Assembly (NCBI GenBank): GCA_024760905.1
Contig: CM045729.1
Span: 248,001 to 312,000 of the forward strand
DNA from: Plotosus lineatus
Taxonomy: Eukaryota > Chordata > Actinopteri > Siluriformes > Plotosidae
Length of the DNA: 64,000 bases
Direction of reading: 5' to 3'
The translations under genes and the position numbers were made by a program. Positions 56,150-64,000 of the stretch are shown here, in pieces. The notes beneath the pieces are model-generated. The model did not search any database and had not been told where the DNA came from. It was given only the letters and a program-made list of their open reading frames with translations. Position 1 is the first letter of the stretch. Each line of letters opens with the position of its first letter.

Positions 56150-56304
56150 ATGGGGGGTAAAAACAGTAAACCTAGAGATAAATTAGAATGTGGAGATTGG
56201 AAAGCAGTAGAAAAACAAACACCTGATAGAAATAAATATTTAGATTTATGGGTTAGTAAGTATGGATTCAACGGACAGTTAAATGTACAAAGATTAATAG
56301 AATT
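56150..56304 (+). pseudogene. ERV-B gag N-terminus (matrix)
   Basis: ATG at 56150 opens MGGKNSKPRDKLECGDWKAV. The Gly2 and Ser6 fit an N-myristoylation signal for membrane targeting of retroviral matrix. An upstream in-frame ATG at 56117 is possible but would bury that signal. The frame is cut after about 52 codons by the Rex3 insertion. Confidence 0.7.
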
Positions 56305-58997
56305 TTACATTTTAAATCTATTTAAGGCAAACAGGTCCTGGGTGAAGGTCCAGACAAAGTGCGATTCAGAAGACCCCTATGCCATCTCGGAGTAAACGTT
56401 TGAAGCAGTCTCCGCGGACACGGGTCACCGGGGTTCCCTCATGGAGCCAGGCCCAGGGATGGGGCTCGAAGGAGAGCGCCTGGTGGTCGGGCTTATGCCC
56501 ATGGAGCCTGGCCGGGCCTAGCCCGAAAAGGAGACATGGGTCTGCCCTCCCATGGACCCACCACCCGTGGGAGGAGTTTTAGGGGTTGGGTGCAATGGGA
56601 GTTGGATCCTCGGCTACTTACTCTGACCCTCGGCACATGGAATGTCACCTCTCTGGCGGGAAAGGAGCCTGATTTGGTGCATGAGGTGGAGAGATACCGA
56701 CTAGATATAGTCGGGCTCACCTCAACGCATAGCTTGGGCTCTGGAACCATCCATCTTGAAAGAGGCTGGACCTTCTACTATTCTGGAGTTGCTCATGGGG
56801 AGAGGCGGCGAGCCGGTGTGGGTATTCTTGTTGCCCCCCGTCTCGGTGTCCAAATGTTGGGGTTCTCCCCGATTGACGAAAGGGTGGCTTCCCTCCGTCT
56901 TCGGGTGGGGGGACGGATCCTGACTGTTATTTGTGCTTATGCACCAAATGACAGTTCAGAGTACCCACCCTTTTTGGAGTCTTTGGGGGGGGGGGTGTTG
57001 GAGAACGCTCCCTTGGGAGACTTCAATGCCCATGTGGGTAACGATAGTGTGACCTGGAAGGGTGTGATCGGTAGGTACGGCCTCTCCAGTCTGAATCCGA
57101 ATGGTGTTTCGTTGTTGGACTTCTGTGCTCGTCACAGTTTGTCTATCACAAACACCATGTTCGAACATAAGGGTGTCCATAAGTGCACTTGGCACCCGGA
57201 CACCCTGGGTCGCAGTTCAATGATTGACTTTGTAGTCGTGTCATCGGACTTGCGACCATATGTTCTGGACACTCGGGTGAAGAGAGGAGCTGAGCTGTCT
57301 ACCGAGCACTACCTGGTGGTGAGTTGGATTCGGTGGTGGGGGAGGTTGCCTTCCAGAACTGGCAGGCCCAAGCCTGTAATCAGGGTCTGCTGGGAACGTT
57401 TGGCGGAGTCCCCTGTCCGAGAGGCCTTTAACTCCCACCTCCAGCAGAGCTGCAACCACGTCCTGGAGGAGGCGGGGGACATGGAATCCGAATGGGCCAT
57501 GTTTCGTGCCTCCATTGCTGAGGCGGCAGCCCATAGCTGTGGCCGTAAGGTCGTCGGTGCTTGTCGTGGTGGTAATCCCCGAACCTGGTGGTGGACACCT
57601 GCGGTAAAGGGGGCCGTCCAGCTGAAGAAGGAGGCCTATCGGGTTTTATTAGCCTGTGGGACTCCCGAGGCTGCTTACCTTGACTGGGTATGTCATCGAG
57701 AGGTGGAGGGAATACTTTGAGGACCTCCTCAATCCCACCAACTTGCCCTCCGTGGAAGAGGAAGACCCTGGAGGTTCGGGTGAGGGTCCGCCCATCACAG
57801 GAGTGGAGGTCACTGAGGTTGTCAAAAAGCTCCTCAGTGGTCGAGCTCTGGGGTTGGACGAGATCCGCCCGGAATATCTCAGGGCTCTGGATGTTGTAGG
57901 ACTGTCTTGGTTGACACGTCTCTGCAACATCGTGTGGTCATCAGGGGCTGTACCTCTGGATTGGCAAACTGGGGTGGTGGTCCCAATTTTTAAGAAGGGG
58001 GACCGGAGGGTGTGTTCCAATTATCGGGGAATTACACTCCTCAGCCTACCTGGGAAAGTCTATGCAGGGGTACTAGAGAGGAGGATCCAACCGATAGTCG
58101 AACCTCGAATTCAGGAGGAACAATGTGGTTTTTGTCCTGGCCGTAGCACTCTTTACCAACTCTATACGCTCCACAGGATTCTGGAGGGGGCATGGGAGTT
58201 TGCCCAATCCGTCCACATATGCTTTGTGGATTTGGAGAAGGCTTTCGACCGTGTCCCTCGAACGATCTTGTGGGGCGTGCTCCAAGAGTACGGCGTTCCG
58301 GACCGGTTGCTACAAGCTATTTGGTCGCTGTATCGCCGGAGCCAGAGTTTGGTCCGTATTGGTAACAGCAAGTCGGATTCGTTTCCAGTGGGAGTTGGAG
58401 TCCGCCAAGGCTGTCCTTTGTCACCGATTCTGTTCATAATTTTTGTGGACAGAATTTCTAGGTGCAGTCGAGGCGATGAGGGGTTCTGGTTTGGTGGCCA
58501 TTGGATATCGTCTCTGCTTTTTGCGGATGATGTTGTCCTTTTGGCTTCATCAAGTCGGGACCTCCAGCTCTCATTGGATCGATTCGCAGCCGAGTGCGAA
58601 GCAGCCGGGATGAAGATGATCTTCCTTCGCTGGGTGGCGGGGTTCTCCCTTAGAGATAAGGTGAGAAGCTCCACCATCCGGAGAGAGCTCGGAGTAGATC
58701 CGCTGCTCCTCCGCATTGAGAGGGGCCAGTTGAGGTGGCTCGAGCATCTGGTCAGAATGCCCCCCGGACGCCTCCCGGGTGTGGTGTTTCGGGCATATCC
58801 AACCGGGAAGAGACCCCGGGGTCGACCTAGAACATGCTGGAGGGACTATGTCTCTCAGCTTGTCTGGGACCGCCTCGGTGTCCCCCCGGGAGAGTTGGAG
58901 GAAGTGGATTGGGAGAGAGACGTCTGGACCTCTTTGCTTAGGTTGCTGCCCCCGCGACCCGACCCTGGACTAAGCGGAAGATGATGATGATGATGAT
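56305..58997 (+). mobile_element. Rex3 LINE (RTE clade) nested in ERV-B gag, 12-bp TSD
   Basis: Frame 56536-57720 (394 aa) carries the endonuclease: [32 protein letters not shown] and [19 protein letters not shown]. The motifs are in the normal order, but a short deletion after [13 protein letters not shown] removes a few codons. Frame 57656-58984 (442 aa) carries the RT: CFVDLEKAFDRVPRTILW, RQGCPLSPILFIIFVDRIS, LLFADDVVLLASSS and LLRLLPPRPDPGLSGR. The linker is deleted near 57680 and the thumb near 58615 (AAGMK joins MIFLRWVAG). The published Rex3 primer sites, as I remember them, match near 57962 and 58410. It ends in (GAT)n. ATTAATAGAATT flanks it at 56293-56304 and 58998-59009; 22 unexplained bases lie at the left junction. 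Confidence 0.93.
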
Positions 58998-59038
58998 ATT
59001 AATAGAATTACAGGGAGCTATTAGGTGGAACTGTAAAA

Positions 59039-59390
59039 GGGGGCAGTGGTGGTCTAGCGTTTTGGGCGCTGGATCGCTGATCCAAAGGTTGGGGGTTCCA
59101 GTCCCACTCTCCACAAGGTTGTCACTGTCCCCTCCCAGTGTGGCTAACTGGGTTATCAAAGGCGGGCCATGTCCCTCACTGTCTATGGTGTGAGGCATGT
59201 AAAAGAACCATTGCTGACTTTCGACAAGAGTAGGCTGCAAAGTCGTCAGCGTGTTTCTGTCCCTTGCTAAAAGGGTTGTGACAGGAAGGGCATCCGACGT
59301 AAAAACCTCTGCCAAATTAAACGTGCGAATCAGATGATTCGCTTTGGCGACTCATGAATAAAAAGGGAAAAAAGCCGAAAGGAAGACAGA
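59039..59390 (+). mobile_element. tRNA-derived SINE, tail type A, perfect 19-bp TSD
   Basis: Complete SINE flanked by ATTAGGTGGAACTGTAAAA at 59020-59038 and 59391-59409. Head GTGGTCTAGCG...GTTCCAGTCCCACTC; body with ACAGGAAGGGCATCCGACGT; tail GATTCGCTTTGGCGACTC then AAGCCGAAAGGAAGACAG. It inserted in gag sequence just right of the Rex3 copy. Confidence 0.95.
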
Positions 59391-60412
59391 ATTAGGTGGA
59401 ACTGTAAAAATAGTAAAGAAAAAATGAAAAAGCAAGAGAAAGAAAAAGCAAGTTAAAAAGAAAAAAGGAAGAAGAGAAGAAACAAAAAGAAGAGAAAGAA
59501 AAAGCAAGTGAATAAGATAAAAAGGCAAAGACAATGAGAGGAAAAGAGAAAACTAAGGAGACAAGAGAAAGAAAAAGCAAGTGAAAAAGATAAAAAAAAT
59601 AAGGCAAAGACAAGTAGTAGAAGAAGGAGAAAGGAAGATTTCAAAAACAGATACGAGAAAGCGACAGTGGTGGTCTAGAGGTATAAGGCGCCGGATCGCT
59701 GATCCAAAGGTTGGGGGTTCGAGTCCCACTCTCCACAAGGTTGTCACTGTCCGCCCCCCCCCCCCCCCCCCCAGTGCAGCTAACTGGGTTATCAAAGGCC
59801 GGCCATGTCTCTCACTGTCTATGGTGTGAGGCATGTAAAAGAACCATTGCTGACTTTCGACAAGAGTAGGCTGCAAAGCCGTCAGCGTGTTTCCGCCCTG
59901 CGATGGCCTGGCGAGCTGTCTAGGGTGTACTCTGCCCTTGCCCTGAGTTGGCTGGGATGGGCACCAGCCTCCCCGCGACCCTAATTAGGATGAAGCGGTT
60001 ACAGAAAATGATGAACTGATACGAGAAAGCATTCCGATTACAAGTGGACAACGGGCCAACAGGGGGCCAAACATTTGCAATACACCTGAAAAATGGTCTG
60101 CATGGTACAGCACAAGAAAGAGTAATGCAGCTGGAGGATTATGCCGATCAGGCAATGCATGCAGATAAAGTAACCAAAAAGAAGAAAACAAAAAGAGTAC
60201 AAACCTTCTTCGAGGACTGTGATGACCCTGAAATATATTATCAGAGGACTAGAGGCAGAGAGCGAGGCCGAGACAGAGGTAGAGTCCGAGGCAGAGGAAG
60301 AGGAAGAGGAGAATTTAACAGACCTGGAGGGAATGAATGCTGGGCATGTGGCAAGAAAGGACATTACAGCAGAGGTTGTCCAGAACAGAAACAAAACCAG
60401 AGTTCAGCATGA
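59391..60412 (+). pseudogene. ERV-B gag, linker and nucleocapsid part
   Basis: From 59391 a purine-rich stretch encodes a Lys/Glu-rich linker with imperfect repeats (GAGAAAGAAAAAGCAAGTGA recurs). After the SINE at 59663-60017 the frame continues to 60412. It shows an RG-rich segment (RGRDRGRVRGRGRGRGEF) and a single zinc knuckle CWACGKKGHYSRGC (C-X2-C-X4-H-X4-C), typical of nucleocapsid RNA packaging domains. Most of the capsid region appears to be missing between linker and nucleocapsid. The frame closes at TGA 60410. Confidence 0.75.
59663..60017 (+). mobile_element. tRNA-derived SINE, tail type B, 13-bp TSD
   Basis: Flanked by GATACGAGAAAGC at 59650-59662 and 60018-60030. The head has GTGGTCTAGAGGTATAAGGC and GGTTCGAGTCCCACTC. 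A poly-C run is at 59753-59772. The tail is GCCCTGCGATGGCCTGGCGA...GACCCTAATTAGGATG rather than the RTE-like end. Confidence 0.93.
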
Positions 60413-61323
60413 CTATATACATCATGTACAAGTACTACCTCTTCAGGTCGAATTGAACCTGCCACACAGACAAAGGATTCAGCCCAAAAAGAAGTTGATC
60501 TAAATTTAGAAGAAATACTGGCACTGGATAGTTGCCAACCGGAAATAGGACTATAGTGAATGGGAAAGAAGTGACATTTCTATGTGACACAGGTGCATGT
60601 AGAACCACCTGCAATGAGCCAATACCAGGACTAAGAAATGGTGATGAGACTGTGGTAGTCAGGGTCACAAACGGTCTGTACAGTAAAGTATACATCTCCG
60701 AGCCAGTGTGAATCAGAGATCCAGAAGGATTACCATGCCATATGTCGATATTGTATATGCCTGAATGTCCAATAAATTTATTAGGCAGAGATGGAATGCT
60801 GCAATTGGGCATAGGGCTGATTCCATCAGCCACACAAGGACATATGCTGGTAAAGAAAAGAAAAGAACTAGTGGGAAAAGGCCTGATGGTCCTACAAGGA
60901 CATGTAGAACCATTTCATTACTACACTCTTGATATTGCAAATAAACAACCCTGTGCAACAGGAGATGCCCTAATGAGAATAGCGACGTCATTGACAGTTC
61001 TAGGAACTGAAGCCATGAATCCAGATGATCTACAAATAACAATGTGGTTCCGACCTTGTCCGGATCTCAACCCCGAATATGAAGGGGCATTGCAAAAAGT
61101 CACACCAACCAGAATAACACTCACCTATATGTATGGTGACGAAACAGGAAATGTAACAATAGCAGCAATTCTGCCTAAACAACTGGTGTCATTACGAAGA
61201 CAATGGACACCCCCTCATGTGTCCCTGTATAAACACAGTACCATGAGCTGGAAGAAACGAGGAAATATGGTAAAAGCAGGAGAAGGTGCTGAGGACTGGA
61301 AAGAAACAACCGAATTTGTCTAA
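60413..61323 (+). pseudogene. ERV-B protease and pol N-terminal part
   Basis: The protease active-site motif FLCDTGACRTT has its DTG at 60586-60594. An in-frame TGA lies at 60709. The flap/C-terminal side (PINLLGRDGMLQLGI near 60772) follows, then a connector open to 61323. In a live virus this aspartic protease cleaves Gag-Pol. Confidence 0.75.
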
Positions 61324-61439
61324 GAACGGGACTCTGGAACGGGACTCTGGATAAAGACAATCCAATGGACAACCCAAGTAAATATGGGCGTCCACCTACA
61401 GAAAAGATACAGCTGACAAAATGTTCGAACACAAGAGGA

Positions 61440-62150
61440 AAATTAAGCACTTAGTGAGGTCCCAGAAGAATTATGGTCTAAAGGACCCGCAGATGTAGGG
61501 CTGATAAAAGGTGTGAACCCAGTCCAGATACGCCCAAAAAACTGAATATCGTCCCCATATCAAACAGTATCCCCTTAAACCAGATGCCAAAGAAGGAATC
61601 AAGCCTGTAATTGAAGTATTGCTGAAAGCAGGAGTATTGGTGGAGAATGGTACAAGATTTACAAGCTGTCAATGATGCAGTAATCCAGAGAGCCCATGTG
61701 TGGCAGATCCACATATCCTTTTAGACAGCCTAAGACCAGATGCAACTCACTTTACTGTGGTGGATATCAGCAACGCATTTTTCTTAGTGCATCTTGATAA
61801 GAATAGTCAGTTTCTGGCCTCACCAGATGAAGAAACCTGCAGAAAAGATACCATAGCACTCCTCAGACATCTGGCAGCTGAAGGACACAAGGTCAGTAAA
61901 GACCAATCACAAATGTGTAAACTAAAAGTCAAATACTTGGGGCATAATCTGAGTGCAGAAGGTAGAACCATTGTGGATGACAGAAAAACAGCAGTATTGC
62001 AAGTACCAAAAGCCAGTGACAAAGAAACAAATGAAGTCCTTTCTAGGACTGGCAAATTACCGCAGAGCATGGATACCAAATTATGCAGAAATAACACATC
62101 CACTGTATCGACTCATGTATGAACAGGAAATCAGCATGTCAACAACACTG
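61440..62150 (+). pseudogene. ERV-B reverse transcriptase, YxDD region deleted
   Basis: RT fingers and palm start are readable near 61440-61800 with frameshifts (VQDLQAVNDAVIQRAHVV-type motif near 61645, TVVDISNAFFLVHLD near 61757). At about 61815 the sequence jumps to ASPDEETCRKDTIALLRHLA, so the block that should hold the YxDD catalytic box is absent. Thumb/connection sequence (FLGLANYRRAWIPNYAEI) follows to about 62130. Confidence 0.75.
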
Positions 62151-62622
62151 TAACAATGTCAGATGACACTGAAGTCACCAGAGATGTTTTACAGGACATG
62201 CAGGAACAAAGCCCAGAAAGTGCATCCTTGATAAGCATCCTGGATAAACAAAGGAGCACAGATTAAAAACGGACTCTATACCTGTCCCAATAACAAACCA
62301 ATCTTACCAAAGAAACTATTTAAATGGGCAGCATTATTGAGCCATGGAAAAACCCATATCTCAACAGGAGGGATGGTGAGACAGGTAGACCAGAGATATA
62401 CTGCCTATGGCTTTAATCTATCAGCAAAAAAACATTTTGTAGAGCATGTCTAATCTGCACAAAACACAATGCCTAATCAGAAGCATAAAAAAGTACTGGC
62501 ATTCAGCCAAGTGGGAAGGCACATATGAAGTACTCCTGACCACCCCAACTGCAATCAAAATAGCTGAAAGAGGAATGTGGATTAATTTAACACAAAGCGG
62601 AAGGGCCAACCGAGGCTGAGGC
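62151..62622 (+). pseudogene. ERV-B RNase H end and integrase remnant, core missing
   Basis: Most of RNase H is absent. Integrase N-terminal sequence is readable near 62305-62460, then passes directly to the C-terminal GPY-type module near 62505-62580. The DDE core is missing, as in ERV-A, and this copy has lost a further stretch that ERV-A keeps. Confidence 0.7.
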
Positions 62623-62873
62623 TGTCTGTCTGTCTGTCTTCCTTTCGGCTTTTTCCCTTTTACTCGGGAGTCGCCACAGCGACTCATCTGATTCGCACGT
62701 TTGATTTGGCAGAGGTTTTTACGTCGGATGCCCTTCCTGTCACAACCCTTTTTAGCAAGGGACAGAAACACGCTGACGACTTTGCAGCCTACTCTTTACG
62801 AAAGTCAGCAATGGTTAGCTGCACTGGGGGGGACAGTGACAACCCTGTGGAGAGTGGGACTGGAACCCCCAAC
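62623..62873 (-). mobile_element. tRNA-derived SINE, tail type A, head deleted
   Basis: Minus-strand copy with a (CTGT)n tail, RTE-like end (GAGTCGCCACAGCGACTCAT near 62666) and body. An internal deletion removes part between AGCAATGG and TTAGCTGCACTG. It stops inside the tRNA-like head and interrupts the integrase/env junction of ERV-B. Confidence 0.85.
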
Positions 62874-64000
62874 CAGTGTGGACTCGGATCAATAGGACTG
62901 GGTAGACATGAAAGCCAGTGAAGAAACCAACGAGCCTCGTCTCTTAGTGGTCACTGACACTGAGGTGACCAAGAAGAACAGTGTAGAAGAAAAACCTATG
63001 GGAAAGAGATAAAATGGATTTGAGAATCATACTAATCTGCTGTGTGACTGGAAAAGCTATTCAGATACAGCCACAAGCCAATGGAGAGAAATGTTGCAAT
63101 TTACGCCTCAGACAACCTCGACCTTTCTCATCAAAGTTGATAATACCAAGAAAAATATAACTGCCTGTACAATAGGAATAATTCCAGCAGAAATAACTCT
63201 GCAATGCCTAATAGACTTCATGAATAATACAGTTCCGACTAATAGCTGCATGACATGGTATAGTGTATATCCTCTCACAGAACAAGAAAAAAAAAAAATA
63301 AATAAATAAATAAATAAAAACACATATTTTCTAAAGTAGTAGCTAGAGGGAATTTTTCATGCATCAACATGATTGGCACAGGTCAGATACTAGAAAATTT
63401 AAACGCCACTGAATGTGCACTAGCATGAATACAAGAAATATTGGTTTTAACCCTTTATTAGGAAGTGACATATGGTGGTGGTGCGGAGACAGTAGGCTGT
63501 TTGATAGGTTGCCACGTAATAAAACTGGTGTATGTGCTATCGTTACCTTGTTACTTCCAGTATCAATATACCCTACAACAGCAGAACACTTATTAAAAGA
63601 AGTAAATAAGTGTATTACCAGGTGCCTGGAAAAAAATCATTATAAAATAGATACCACTGGCAGGGTTCACATGACCCCACTTATATAGATGCTATAGGAG
63701 TTCCACGAGGGGTTCCTGATGAATATAAACTGGTAGATCAAGTAGAAGCTGGGTTCAAATCTACCATCTGCTGGTGGTGTACTATTAATAAAAGTGCGGA
63801 GAGAATAAATTACATCCACTATAATGTTCAAAAAACTAGACAATTGGACGCAGACAGGTTTTAAAGCAGTATATAGTCAATTAGCAGCAACGTCACTGAT
63901 GGCTTTCCAAAATCCACTGCACTAGACATGTTACTAGCAGAGAAAGGAGGTGTATGCGCAATGTTCGGGGAACAATGTTGTACTTTTATTCCAAACAACA
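62874..64000 (+). pseudogene. ERV-B env, partial, runs off the window
   Basis: Surface-subunit sequence (IIPAEITLQCLIDFMNNTVP near 63178) is shortened relative to ERV-A and interrupted by an (AAAT)n insertion near 63290-63318. Further on it keeps the surface/transmembrane junction that ERV-A has lost, including a CWWC motif near 63769. It continues toward the C-X6-CC region at the right edge. Stops and frameshifts are common. Confidence 0.78.

Larger units (their letters stand above)
54928..64000 (+). mobile_element. ERV-B: endogenous retrovirus, gamma/epsilon-like, degraded
   Basis: Plus-strand provirus with 5' LTR, tRNA-Tyr-type primer-binding site, gag, protease, RT, integrase and env remnants in order. 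It runs off the right edge inside env, so the 3' LTR is not visible. It is split by a Rex3 (56305-58997) and three SINEs (59039-59390, 59663-60017, 62623-62873). All coding regions have stops or deletions. It is antisense to glb1. The single zinc knuckle and GPY-type integrase point to a gamma/epsilon-type virus. Confidence 0.85.

Noticed and set aside
59700..59740. Possible tRNA gene (clear A-box and B-box)
   Set aside because: It cannot form a full cloverleaf, is followed by SINE body sequence and is flanked by a TSD; it is a SINE head.

Overview
The window is a teleost fish locus made almost entirely of transposable elements. Hidden in it, on the minus strand, are three coding exons of the lysosomal beta-galactosidase gene glb1: exon 2 (42628-42791), exon 3 (20177-20327) and exon 4 (10532-10592). 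The fish assignment rests on Rex1, Rex3, Tx1, Tc1 and fish-type tRNA SINEs, on teleost-like glb1 exons, and on very dense CA/GA/TA microsatellites. Intron 3 is 9.6 kb and intron 2 is 22.3 kb. Intron 4 (left edge) and intron 1 (right edge) run out of the window. I found neither exon 1 nor exon 5.

Layout, left to right. 1-5.5 kb: a minus-strand APE-type LINE, two abutting RTE-clade fragments and a Rex3 scrap. 6.4-8.5 kb: a Rex1-like LINE. 8.5-12.5 kb: pogo/Tigger-like remnants and a dispersed repeat around exon 4. 12.6-19.3 kb: a Tc1 scrap, RTE copies and the 3' part of an endogenous retrovirus (ERV-A) split by an RTE with a 17-bp target-site duplication. 19.6-29.3 kb: a SINE, exon 3, several RTE copies and a 2.8-kb RTE with an 18-bp duplication. 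29.4-34.5 kb: a hammerhead-bearing inverted repeat, a pogo-like MITE, and a Rex3 with a nested SINE. 35.2-39.8 kb: a Rex1-like LINE holding an RTE that itself holds a Tc1 transposon. 39.8-41.6 kb: a minisatellite of roughly 21-bp units with two insertions. 42.6-44.5 kb: exon 2 and MITEs. 44.8-53.4 kb: two Tx1-clade LINEs around a second hammerhead inverted repeat. 54.9 kb to the right edge: a second, more complete provirus (ERV-B) with a tRNA-Tyr primer-binding site, carrying a nested Rex3 and three SINEs.

No intact autonomous element was found; every LINE, ERV and transposase copy has deletions, frameshifts or stops. The most interesting signals are: two inverted-repeat elements carrying well-formed hammerhead ribozyme motifs; a tRNA-SINE family whose body looks like an RTE 5' leader joined to an RTE 3' end; a UG-repeat tract directly at the glb1 exon 4 splice acceptor; internally deleted RTE copies that share the same deletions; and two ERV copies that both lack the integrase core.
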